Shown: positions 1-6,070 of the stretch, piece after piece
Position numbering within the stretch: the first letter of the stretch is position 1
Layout of the letters: the number at the start of each line of letters is the position of its first letter
Source of the DNA: Candidatus Omnitrophota bacterium
Lineage (GTDB): Bacteria; Omnitrophota; Gorgyraeia; Gygaellales; Profunditerraquicolaceae
Assembly: GCA_020061545.1 (NCBI GenBank)
Contig: JAGUYA010000077.1
Span: forward strand, 1 to 7,228
Direction: 5' to 3'
DNA: 7,228 bases
The notes under the pieces: generated by a model
Database searches by the model: none
Seen by the model: only the letters and a program-made list of their open reading frames with translations
What the model was told of the DNA's origin: nothing
Program-made: the position numbers and the translations under genes

Positions 1-509
1 ACATAATCTACTCCTGAGATAAGGGTAAAGAATACTGCCAGCCACCAAAGAATGGCGGAAAAGCGTAATTGTAAAAGTACAGCCATAACCGATGACATTT
101 GAAAGGCGGTGGTGAGCTTACCCCATCTGGTGGGTGAAATATTGATATCTTGCCGGACAATGTAAATTACCAGAGCTCCTAAAAGCATGATTACATCTCT
201 ACTAATCACAATCAGGGTAACCCACAGAGGAAACCGAAAAAGAAATTCACTCTTCATGGAAAGACAGATAAAGGCACTCATCAGCAACAACTTATCTCCC
301 AGTGGGTCCAAAACTAAGCCGGCTTTGGTGTGTTGCTGGGATCTTCTGGCAATATAACCATCCACTGCATCCGAAATCACCCCCAGAACAAAAATAGCCA
401 AGGCCACAACCTTAAGATAATTCCTTTCAGGAGAGTAATAGATTAAACTGGCGATAAAAAAAGGAACGCTTAAGATTCTAAAGGTTGAGATTTTATTCGC
501 GAAATTCAT
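1..509 (-). CDS. pgsA: CDP-diacylglycerol--glycerol-3-phosphate 3-phosphatidyltransferase, 3' end truncated by window
   Basis: This integral membrane enzyme moves the phosphatidyl group of CDP-diacylglycerol onto glycerol-3-phosphate, the committed step to phosphatidylglycerol. The reading frame is open from the ATG at 509 to the window edge: 169 complete codons and no stop. The N-terminus (MNFANKISTFRILSVPFF) is typical of PgsA. The full CDP-alcohol phosphatidyltransferase signature D-x2-DG-x2-AR-x8-G-x3-D-x3-D is present as DAVDGYIARR through GLVLDPLGDK, at about residues 46-71, with all four metal/substrate aspartates intact. Several hydrophobic segments follow. PgsA is usually about 180-190 residues, so only a short C-terminal piece should be missing. 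An in-frame TAA five codons upstream fixes the start. No Shine-Dalgarno sequence is visible; the upstream bases are repeat sequence. The family is certain, and PgsA rather than a related phosphatidyltransferase (e.g. PgsA2 or PssA) is likely. Confidence 0.88.
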   Translation of the reverse strand, partial: MNFANKISTFRILSVPFFIASLIYYSPERNYLKVVALAIFVLGVISDAVDGYIARRSQQHTKAGLVLDPLGDKLLLMSAFICLSMKSEFLFRFPLWVTLIVISRDVIMLLGALVIYIVRQDINISPTRWGKLTTAFQMSSVMAVLLQLRFSAILWWLAVFFTLISGVDY

Positions 510-520
510 GCTTGTAAAAT

Positions 521-569
521 GTTACAAGAGGTTACAGGATGTTACCTATCTAATGTTACAAGAGGTTAC
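521..569. repeat. 10-bp-period GTTAC repeat array between the four-helix gene and pgsA
   Basis: On the plus strand the units are GTTACAAGAG (521), GTTACAGGAT (531), a 14-base unit starting GTTACC (541), GTTACAAGAG (555) and GTTAC (565). The 15-mer GTTACAAGAGGTTAC occurs exactly at 521-535 and 555-569. The TAA stop of the four-helix-bundle gene (566-568, minus strand) lies inside the last unit, so repeat and coding sequence are fused at this edge. The array occupies nearly the whole spacer up to the pgsA start. The same family, in the opposite orientation, occurs on the other side of the four-helix gene. Confidence 0.9.
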
Positions 570-982
570 TTTTTAGTTCTAGAACCTGGTACTTTCCAAG
601 TTCCATTTCTTTCCATCTCATACAATGATTCAAGATACCGAGAAGATAAATAATCAGCACTGCGAAATAATTCTGATAATTTGTTAAATTCTTGCATTGT
701 AATTAAATTGTCTTCCATGCAATCTTCTACGTCACCGCTTAATTCTTCCAAAGAACCTTGGCTAATCTTAATTGCGTGAATAAATTCTCCCGCCGTACCT
801 CTTTTATATCCTTCCCTGATATTCTGTTTTGCAGAACGAGCAGCATCTTGCATCTGTGAGACTAATTTAGGATGTATCTTTCTAAACCGTTCTGTTATTA
901 TATAGATTAATCTGCGAATTTTACAAATATCCTGATAAAATTTTAATTTTTCATAAGTCGCTCCTATTCTTCGTAACTTCAT
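566..982 (-). CDS. four-helix-bundle protein, S23 / 23S rRNA intervening-sequence protein family
   Basis: A soluble protein of 138 residues with no signal peptide or membrane segment. It matches the family first seen as the ORF within 23S rRNA intervening sequences, also related to Avd of diversity-generating retroelements. Visible family marks: an N-terminal helix KLKFYQDICKIRRLIYIIT (13-31), then LVSQMQDAARSAKQNIREGYKR (40-61) with the hallmark NIxEGxxR, then SQGSLEELSGDVEDC (74-88) with conserved GSLEEL, and a last helix ending near LYEMER. Length is slightly above the usual 110-130 residues because of a short polar C-terminal tail. The biochemical role of the family is not established; Avd-type members bind RNA or nucleic-acid partners. 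The gene sits in the lepB-pgsA interval with repeats hard against both ends. ATG 982 is the first in-frame ATG after an upstream stop, and AAGAGG in the flanking repeat may serve as its ribosome binding site. Confidence 0.88.
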   Translation of the reverse strand: MKLRRIGATYEKLKFYQDICKIRRLIYIITERFRKIHPKLVSQMQDAARSAKQNIREGYKRGTAGEFIHAIKISQGSLEELSGDVEDCMEDNLITMQEFNKLSELFRSADYLSSRYLESLYEMERNGTWKVPGSRTKK

Positions 983-1020
983 GCAACCTCTTGTAACTTA
1001 TTGTAACCTCTGGCAACCTA
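983..1020. repeat. 10-bp-period repeat array between lepB and the four-helix gene
   Basis: Units on the plus strand are GCAACCTCTT (983), GTAACTTATT (993), GTAACCTCTG (1003) and GCAACCTA (1013). Read on the minus strand they are GTTGCCAGAG, GTTACAATAA, GTTACAAGAG and GTTGC, i.e. the same 10-base phase as the other arrays but inverted relative to the array at 521-569. The repeat starts directly at the lepB TAG stop (1018-1020) and ends at the four-helix ATG, so all 35 spacer bases are repeat. CAACCTCTTGTAAC at 984-997 recurs exactly at 1649-1662. Confidence 0.9.
987..992 (-). promoter_or_regulatory. repeat-borne Shine-Dalgarno-like AAGAGG for the four-helix gene
   Basis: On the minus strand AAGAGG is followed by TTGC and then the ATG at 982, a 4-base gap, short but usable. 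The motif belongs to the repeat unit itself (ACAAGAGGTT), so in this orientation the array could supply a ribosome binding site, and the downstream inverted copy could hide it by pairing. Function is inferred from position only. Confidence 0.35.
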
Positions 1021-1587
1021 CTTTATAATCCTAATACGCTGGGGCGGCCAGTAAATAAGTATGGCTCGACCCAAGAGGTTCTTATACGGCACGGATCCCC
1101 AGTATCGGCTATCCTGCGAAGAGGCAGAATTATCTCCTAAAACAAAAAAATTATCTTCGGGTATCTTTATCTTCTGGTCTTCTTGTGCAAAATTACCGCG
1201 ATTATAATAATACCTCTGGTTAAAGACAGGATCTAACAAAGGCGTATCGTTAATGTAAACCGTGCCGTTTTTAATCTTTACTGTCTCACCAGGCAAGCCA
1301 ATAAGTCTTTTTATGAAGTCCTTTTTGGGATTTTCAGGATAGATAAAAACAATTACCTCTCCCCTCTTAGGTTGTCTTAAGGCAGGCAAATTCAGATTGA
1401 TAAAAGGAATCTTTGCGCCATAGATAAATTTATTTACTAAGATTAAGTCTCCTTCTAAAAGCGTGGGCCGCATAGAACCCGTAGGAATCTTAAATGCCTG
1501 GACCACAAAGGTACGAATAAACATCGCCAGGATAAAGGCAACGATAATTGACTCTACCCACTCCCTAATTACAGATTTCTTTTTCAT
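1018..1587 (-). CDS. lepB: signal peptidase I (leader peptidase)
   Basis: A membrane-anchored serine protease of 189 residues that removes signal peptides from exported preproteins at the outer face of the cytoplasmic membrane. An N-terminal hydrophobic segment (about residues 8-30) is followed by box B, IPTGSMRPTL, with nucleophile Ser38; DFIKRLIGLPGE with general-base Lys93; and the C-terminal box GDNS (151-154) with SQDSRYWG (157-164). It is the short S26A form typical of many bacteria, with a single anchor. The ATG at 1587 is fixed by an in-frame TAA two codons upstream, yet no Shine-Dalgarno sequence precedes it; the upstream bases are the GTTAC repeat. lepA lies just upstream, the same pairing as the lepA-lepB operon of Escherichia coli, so co-transcription is likely. 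The gene is intact with all catalytic residues present. Confidence 0.97.
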   Translation of the reverse strand: MKKKSVIREWVESIIVAFILAMFIRTFVVQAFKIPTGSMRPTLLEGDLILVNKFIYGAKIPFINLNLPALRQPKRGEVIVFIYPENPKKDFIKRLIGLPGETVKIKNGTVYINDTPLLDPVFNQRYYYNRGNFAQEDQKIKIPEDNFFVLGDNSASSQDSRYWGSVPYKNLLGRAILIYWPPQRIRIIK

Positions 1588-1595
1588 TGTTTACA

Positions 1596-1663
1596 GGTTA
1601 CAAGATGTTACAGGAAGTTACAAGATGTTAGCTAAGGTTGCTAAAAAACAACCTCTTGTAACC
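1596..1663. repeat. 10-bp-period repeat and inverted repeat filling the lepA-lepB spacer
   Basis: Plus-strand units are GTTACAAGAT (1597), GTTACAGGAA (1607), GTTACAAGAT (1617), GTTAGCTAAG (1627) and GTTGCTAAAA (1637), all in strict 10-base phase, followed by the inverted copy CAACCTCTTGTAACC (1649-1663). The inverted copy ends at the base before the lepA TAG stop. Two foldings compete: an outer stem of 1596-1609 with 1650-1663 (14 bp, one mismatch) and an inner perfect stem AGGTTG (1635-1640) with CAACCT (1649-1654) around an 8-base loop. No U-run follows the stem on the transcribed strand, so it is not a typical intrinsic terminator. The outer arm ends 8 bases before the lepB start. Confidence 0.88.
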
Positions 1664-3460
1664 CTATATCTTAAGAACTTCTAAAAATGCCTCCTGAGGA
1701 ATCTCTACTTTTCCAAATTGCTTAAGTCTTTTCTTACCTTCCTTCTGCCCCTCCCAGAGTTTGCGTTTCCGCGTAATATCGCCACCGTAACACTTACTTG
1801 TAACGTGCTTGCCTAAAGACCGGATTTTTTCAGAGGCCAGAATCTGCGAACCTACCTTTGCCTGAATATTTACTTCAAATAATTGCCGGGGAATTAAATC
1901 CTTAAGCCTCAAGACCAATGCATGTGCCTTGTGCATGGCCTTATCTTTATGTATTAAGGAAGAAAATGCATCACAGGTGATACCATTGAACATTATATCC
2001 AGTTTTACTAAATTAGCGGGAAGGTATCCTTTAAATTCATAATCCAAAGAGCCGTATCCTTTAGTAAGAGATTTTATCCGGTCATAAAAATCGACAATAA
2101 TCTCTGAAAGCGGAATATCAAAAATCAACTTTACCCTATCCACGCCTAAATATTCGCTGGATTTAAAAACACCTCTTCTCGATTTAGCCATTTCGCATAC
2201 CGGGTCTATTGTATCTACGGGTATAATCATCAATAAACTGACATAGGGCTCTTGCGCCTCCTGTATATCTTGCGTCGCGGGAAATTTTGCCGGTGTATCT
2301 ACATCGAAAATCTGGCCATCTCTTTTTCTTATTCTGTACACCACATTGGGCACAGTCAGTATCAGATTTAAATCGTATTCCCTCTCTAAACGCTCCTGAA
2401 CTATTTCCATATGCAAAAGTCCTAAGAATCCGCAGCGAAAACCCGAACCAAAAGACTGACTATTCTCCGGCTCAAAAACAAAAGAAGCATCGGATAACTT
2501 CAATTTATCCATGGCATCGCGCAGATTAGGAAAATCTCCGGGATTTACAGGGTAAATTCCGCAAAATACCAGCGGTTTTAAGGTACGGTATCCTGGCAGG
2601 GCCTCCGGGCAGGGATTTCTGAAGTCAGTAATAGTATCTCCGATGATAATCTCTCTGGGGTCGCGTATATTTGCCGTCAGATATCCTGCTTCACCGCAGG
2701 ACAAACTTTCTGCTTTAAAATATTTCAAATCTTTAAACACGCCCAATTCTTCTATTTTATAGGTCTTTCCTGAATGCATAAGTTTTATTTGTGTGTATGC
2801 ATCGATTTTACCATCCACAACCCTGACAAAAACTACCACGCCTTTAAAGGTATCAAAGCGACAATCAAAAATCAGGGCTTTGAGGGGATGCGTAATCTCA
2901 CCCGTGGGAGGGGGCAGGACTCCTACAATCCTTTCTAATACTTCTTCAATACCAATCCCTTCTTTGGCAGAAACCAGGATTATCTCTTCCTCTTTAAATC
3001 CTAAGATGCTGGTAATCTGGTTTTTGGTGCGCGGTATATCTACTTGACTCAAGTCAATCTTATTTATTACCGGTATAACTTTTAGTTTATTATCTTTGGC
3101 TAAATAGTAATTGGCTACGGTCTGGGCTTCAATACCCTGACCTGCATCTACCACTAAGATTGCACCCTCGCAGGCAGCTAAAGATTTAGAAACCTCGTAG
3201 GTAAAGTCTACATGCCCAGGGGTATCAATAAGATTCAAAATATAATCCTTTCCATCTTTAGCGTGATAGGATAACCTCACCATCGAGGCCTTAATGGTTA
3301 TGCCCCGCTCTCTCTCTAAGTCCATATCATCTAAGAGCTGGTCGCGGCTGTGTTTCTTATCTACTGCGCCGGTTAATTCCAGTATCCTATCTGCCAAAGT
3401 AGATTTACCGTGGTCTATATGGGCAATTATGCAGAAGTTGCGTATAAGTGATCTATCCAT
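1664..3460 (-). CDS. lepA: elongation factor 4, back-translocating ribosomal GTPase
   Basis: A translational GTPase of 598 residues, the normal family length, which binds ribosomes and is implicated in back-translocation and initiation or assembly quality. All G motifs are present: G1 AHIDHGKST (13-21), G2 RGITIK (52-57), G3 DTPGH (79-83), G4 NKID (133-136) and G5 SAK (164-166). Family-specific regions follow: FVFEPENSQSFGSGFRCGFLGLLHMEIVQERL-type domain III, and the LepA C-terminal domain ending in KRLKQFGKVEIPQEAFLEVLK. Catalytic His is the H of DTPGH. ATG 3460 gives the standard N-terminus (SLIRNFCIIAHIDHGKS). Upstream the frame is open to a TGA but contains no ATG, GTG or TTG, so this start is the only option, although no Shine-Dalgarno sequence is seen because the leader is the ATTAAG repeat. 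It is the first gene of the lepA-lepB pair. Confidence 0.98.
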   Translation of the reverse strand: MDRSLIRNFCIIAHIDHGKSTLADRILELTGAVDKKHSRDQLLDDMDLERERGITIKASMVRLSYHAKDGKDYILNLIDTPGHVDFTYEVSKSLAACEGAILVVDAGQGIEAQTVANYYLAKDNKLKVIPVINKIDLSQVDIPRTKNQITSILGFKEEEIILVSAKEGIGIEEVLERIVGVLPPPTGEITHPLKALIFDCRFDTFKGVVVFVRVVDGKIDAYTQIKLMHSGKTYKIEELGVFKDLKYFKAESLSCGEAGYLTANIRDPREIIIGDTITDFRNPCPEALPGYRTLKPLVFCGIYPVNPGDFPNLRDAMDKLKLSDASFVFEPENSQSFGSGFRCGFLGLLHMEIVQERLEREYDLNLILTVPNVVYRIRKRDGQIFDVDTPAKFPATQDIQEAQEPYVSLLMIIPVDTIDPVCEMAKSRRGVFKSSEYLGVDRVKLIFDIPLSEIIVDFYDRIKSLTKGYGSLDYEFKGYLPANLVKLDIMFNGITCDAFSSLIHKDKAMHKAHALVLRLKDLIPRQLFEVNIQAKVGSQILASEKIRSLGKHVTSKCYGGDITRKRKLWEGQKEGKKRLKQFGKVEIPQEAFLEVLKI

Positions 3461-3467
3461 GTCATAA

Positions 3468-3539
3468 GTTAAGATTGAGATTAAGACTAAGATTAAGGTT
3501 AAGAATTCGTCTCCTCAATCTCAATCTTGATCTTAATCT
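3468..3539. repeat. 6-bp-period ATTAAG/CTTAAT palindromic repeat between cmk and lepA
   Basis: Twelve consecutive hexamers can be read: GTTAAG, ATTGAG, ATTAAG, ACTAAG, ATTAAG, GTTAAG, AATTCG, TCTCCT, CAATCT, CAATCT, TGATCT and TAATCT. The two halves are inverted: 3472-3498 is complementary to 3513-3539 over 27 bases with five differences, all transitions, leaving a 14-base loop (3499-3512). In the minus-strand transcript three of the five become G-U pairs and two are mismatches. The repeat fills most of the 91-base spacer and reaches to 8 bases before the lepA ATG. No terminal U-run marks it as an intrinsic terminator. Confidence 0.9.
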
Positions 3540-3551
3540 AAAAGAATGGGT

Positions 3552-4214
3552 TTATGATTTAACCTTTATTTCTTTTGATATCTTCTCGACTACCTCATCA
3601 ATTGACATACGACTGGTATCTATATAAATAGCGTCATCTGCTTTTTTTAGCGGCGCAAATTCACGACCAGAATCAATGGTATCCCGATTATGCAAATCCA
3701 CGTCGACTTCTTTAAGCGTTACTTTTTGGCCTAATTCTTGCAATTCTTTATACCGCCGCTTTACCCTTTCTGGGAATTGCGCATCAAGATAGAATTTTTT
3801 ATCCGCATCCGGAAAAACCACTGTCCCTATATCGCGGCCGTCTAAAACACTATCCCTCTGTTTACCTAATTTTCTCTGTAAACCCAGCATTACTTGCCTG
3901 ACTTCTTTAATCTTGGCAATATCAGAGACTAAGTTGGTAATACGCGGCTGCCTTATAAGGCTGGTTACATCGCGACCGCCTAAGAATATCTTTAAAGAGC
4001 CGTCCTGATTATTGGTTAAATCGATCTTTGCGTCGCGGGCCATCTCAATAAGGCTGGCAGTATTTTTTATGTCTAATTTTTTTTCCAAGGCTTTCAAGGT
4101 CAATGCCCGATACATAGCTCCTGTGTCAATATAAAGAAAGCCCAGTTTCTGGGCTATCAATCTGGCCACCGTGCTTTTACCCGCGCCAGCCGGACCGTCA
4201 ATGGCAATAATCAT
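3552..4214 (-). CDS. cmk: cytidylate kinase
   Basis: Phosphorylates CMP and dCMP with ATP to the diphosphates, in the cytosol, for pyrimidine nucleotide supply. At 220 residues it is a normal full-length bacterial Cmk. Visible motifs: Walker A GPAGAGKST (7-15), DTGAMYR (30-36), the GRDVTSLIR region (80-88), DGRDIGTVVFPDA (125-137) with CMP-binding Arg and Asp, RVKRRYKEL (150-158) in the lid region, and RDTIDSGREFAPLKKADDAI (177-196), the standard C-terminal signature. Its ATG overlaps the tyrA stop in an ATGA arrangement (4211-4214), implying translational coupling; no separate strong ribosome binding site is visible. cmk next to aromatic-pathway genes is a recurrent bacterial arrangement, but ispH and rpsA, which often follow it, are replaced here by lepA after a 91-base repeat spacer. 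Confidence 0.97.
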   Translation of the reverse strand: MIIAIDGPAGAGKSTVARLIAQKLGFLYIDTGAMYRALTLKALEKKLDIKNTASLIEMARDAKIDLTNNQDGSLKIFLGGRDVTSLIRQPRITNLVSDIAKIKEVRQVMLGLQRKLGKQRDSVLDGRDIGTVVFPDADKKFYLDAQFPERVKRRYKELQELGQKVTLKEVDVDLHNRDTIDSGREFAPLKKADDAIYIDTSRMSIDEVVEKISKEIKVKS

Positions 4215-5041
4215 CCTAAAATTTCTCTTTTACTTTTCGCGTCTTCTAAGATTTTAACTAATATTTTTTTGTTCTTTTTATTAATCGCTGATTTTATTCT
4301 AGATAAATTCTTTTGAAATAATTCTATTGCCCGGACAATATTTTTTGGGTTGCTCAAAAATATATCCGCCCAGAGTTGGCTATCCGAAACCGAGATACGA
4401 GTGATATCCTTTAAACTGTTTGCACCGAATTTTAAATATCTCGAGGGGATAATATCAATCAGTGAAAAGGCAAGGGCATGCGGCAGATGACTGACAAAGG
4501 ATAAAATCCTGTCATGAGTATCGGGCTCTAAATTAATTACCTTTGCGCCCAGTTGATTCCACAATATTTTTATCTTTCTTAACGCTTTGGGATTTGTATT
4601 TCTGGTAGGAGTCAATATACACAGAGAATCTTCAAACATTCCTGGATAAGCATTCTTAATACCGCGCTTTTCTGAACCGGCTAAAGGGTGGCTACCCACG
4701 TAATTAGGAAAAATTTTACTTAATTGAGAAACAATTTCCTGCTTGGTGCTTCCCACATCAGTAACTATACATTCCTGAGAAATGAACTTAGAGATTATAT
4801 CTGCTAAATTTAATATGGTATTCACAGGCGTGGCTAAAACCACCAAGTCCGCATCTTGAATGATGCTTAAATGCTGTGACCCCTTATCTATTGCACCGCT
4901 CTTTTTAGCTAATAATAAAGTATTTTTGTGGCGACTAACACCGAAAATCTCGCGGGCTAGACCTTTCTTTTTTATGTCCAGAGCCAGGGAGCCGCCAATC
5001 AAACCTGTGCCTACAATTGCAACTTTGTCAAACAGTCTCAT
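4211..5041 (-). CDS. tyrA: prephenate dehydrogenase (TyrA family)
   Basis: NAD(P)-dependent oxidative decarboxylation of prephenate to 4-hydroxyphenylpyruvate (or of arogenate to tyrosine). With the ATG at 5041 it is 276 residues. The Rossmann motif GTGLIGGS (11-18) is followed by TDVGSTKQEIV (94-104), SHPLAGSEKRG (117-127) with the probable catalytic His118, FVSHLPHALAF (182-192) with conserved histidines, and KDITRIS (211-217) whose Arg215 likely binds the substrate side chain or carboxylate. There is no fused chorismate mutase, no ACT domain and no fused EPSP synthase, so this is the minimal TyrA form and feedback control, if any, is not visible. The aroF stop and this ATG share a base (TGATG), favouring coupling; a GTG one codon earlier (5044) is a possible alternative. 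AGGAAGAGAG upstream is a modest ribosome binding site. Substrate and cofactor preference cannot be settled by reading. Confidence 0.94.
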   Translation of the reverse strand: MRLFDKVAIVGTGLIGGSLALDIKKKGLAREIFGVSRHKNTLLLAKKSGAIDKGSQHLSIIQDADLVVLATPVNTILNLADIISKFISQECIVTDVGSTKQEIVSQLSKIFPNYVGSHPLAGSEKRGIKNAYPGMFEDSLCILTPTRNTNPKALRKIKILWNQLGAKVINLEPDTHDRILSFVSHLPHALAFSLIDIIPSRYLKFGANSLKDITRISVSDSQLWADIFLSNPKNIVRAIELFQKNLSRIKSAINKKNKKILVKILEDAKSKREILG

Positions 5042-6057
5042 CACATCTCTCTTCCTACTGCTTTAGCTAATATCTTTAATTCCTCCATTAGTTGTGCAAA
5101 GTTAGAAGGTATTAACGACTGCGCTCCGTCAGACATAGCATCTTCGGGATGGCTATGTACTTCAATAATCAAACCATCTGCGCCCGCGGCAATTGCTGCT
5201 TTAGAAAGCGCAGGTACCAACCCCCATTTACCTGCAGCGTGACTGGGATCAATAATTATAGGTAGATGCGAAAGTTGTTTGACCGCCGGTACTGCGCTTA
5301 TATCCAAAGTATTGCGCGTAAAATCTTCAAATGTCCTGATGCCGCGTTCGCACAATATGACGTTAAAGTTACCGCCTGATAAGATGTATTCTGCAGACAT
5401 AAATAATTCTTTAATGGTGGAGGACATACCGCGCTTTAATAAAACCGGCTTCTTGGTCTGTCCCACTTCTTTCAAAAGATTGAAATTCTGCATATTCCGT
5501 GCGCCAATCTGCAGAATATCCGCGTATCTGGCTACCAATTCCACATCGCGCGGGTCCATTACTTCACTCACCGTAGCTAACCCGAATCCATTTCCTACCT
5601 CATTTAAATATTTTAGGCCCTCTTCACCTAAACCCTGAAAACTGTAAGGTGAAGTGCGCGGCTTAAATGCGCCACCCCGCAGCACTGTTGCACCTGCCTT
5701 TTTTATCAGGGTGGCTATTTCATGTAATGTCTCTATATCCTCCACAGCGCAGGGACCAGCCATCACCACTATCTTTTTACCGCCAATTTTTACACCCTTA
5801 CCCAAATCAATAACTGAATCCTCAGGGCGAAATTCCCGCGAAACGAGTTTATAGGGTGCCAAGACCGGTAAAACCTTTTCTACGCCTGGGAAAACCTCTA
5901 AGGGTGTGACGCGCAATACATCTTCGGGTCCGATAACCCCAATGATAGTGCGTTCTGTGCCTTTGGAGAGATGCGGCTTCAATCCTAATTTTTGCACCTT
6001 TTCCACAATATGATTTATCTGTTCTTCTGTAGCATCGGGTCTTAATACAATTATCAT
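5041..6057 (-). CDS. aroF: 3-deoxy-7-phosphoheptulonate (DAHP) synthase, type I-beta with N-terminal ferredoxin-like domain
   Basis: Condenses phosphoenolpyruvate and erythrose-4-phosphate, the first step of the shikimate pathway. Started at the ATG at 6057 it has 338 residues, and its N-terminus [20 protein letters not shown] aligns naturally with the Thermotoga-type enzymes. Residues 1-70 are the ferredoxin-like domain that in Thermotoga mediates tyrosine/phenylalanine inhibition. The barrel shows GPCAVED (101-107), [17 protein letters not shown] (126-142), QIGARNMQN (183-191), LLKRG (206-210), CERGIRTF (236-243) and DPSHAAGK (270-277). The metal ligands are evident as Cys103, His273, Glu299 and Asp310. 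A longer in-frame ATG at 6099 would add 14 residues encoded by spacer repeat; GGAGGG just before 6057 argues for the shorter form. The name follows the DAHP synthase usage, not the 'aroF = EPSP synthase' usage of some operons. tyrA follows with a one-base overlap. Confidence 0.96.
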   Translation of the reverse strand: MIIVLRPDATEEQINHIVEKVQKLGLKPHLSKGTERTIIGVIGPEDVLRVTPLEVFPGVEKVLPVLAPYKLVSREFRPEDSVIDLGKGVKIGGKKIVVMAGPCAVEDIETLHEIATLIKKAGATVLRGGAFKPRTSPYSFQGLGEEGLKYLNEVGNGFGLATVSEVMDPRDVELVARYADILQIGARNMQNFNLLKEVGQTKKPVLLKRGMSSTIKELFMSAEYILSGGNFNVILCERGIRTFEDFTRNTLDISAVPAVKQLSHLPIIIDPSHAAGKWGLVPALSKAAIAAGADGLIIEVHSHPEDAMSDGAQSLIPSNFAQLMEELKILAKAVGREM

Positions 6058-6061
6058 TTCT

Positions 6062-6067
6062 CCCTCC
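6062..6067 (-). promoter_or_regulatory. Shine-Dalgarno sequence of aroF (decides the start)
   Basis: GGAGGG on the minus strand is followed by AGAA and then the ATG at 6057. It is the strongest ribosome binding site in the window and lies downstream of the alternative ATG at 6099, so it selects the 338-residue protein. Confidence 0.8.
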
Positions 6068-6070
6068 GTT

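Larger units (their letters stand above)
555..997 (-). mobile_element. candidate IVS-like cassette: four-helix gene bounded by inverted 15-bp repeats
   Basis: The left end GTTACAAGAGGTTAC (555-569) and the right end GCAACCTCTTGTAAC (983-997) are inverted copies with one difference; in RNA that position is a G-U pair, so the 15 bases pair throughout. Between them lies only the four-helix-bundle gene, whose stop codon is inside one repeat and whose start codon is one base from the other. Similar architecture is known for 23S rRNA intervening sequences carrying this protein family. No transposase is present and no target-site duplication was identified. Calling it mobile is inference; the repeats may instead belong to the spacers in general, since the same family also lies between lepB and lepA. 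Confidence 0.35.

Noticed and set aside
566..982. Diversity-generating retroelement, because Avd is a four-helix-bundle homologue.
   Set aside because: There is no reverse transcriptase, template/variable repeat pair or adenine-biased variation in the window.
521..1663. CRISPR array or attachment-site explanation for the GTTAC repeats.
   Set aside because: Units are 10 bases with no unique spacers between them, and no cas or integrase gene is present.
1588..1663. Intrinsic transcription terminator between lepA and lepB.
   Set aside because: The T-run on the transcribed strand lies in the loop rather than after a G+C-rich stem, and lepA-lepB are expected to be co-transcribed.
1463..1684. Plus-strand open frame of 73 codons crossing the lepB start and the repeat.
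   Set aside because: It is antisense to lepB and the repeat spacer and shows no recognisable protein family; the same holds for the other plus-strand frames.
5042..5044. GTG start for tyrA one codon before the ATG.
   Set aside because: Possible, but ATG in a TGATG stop-start overlap is the more usual choice; the difference is a single residue.
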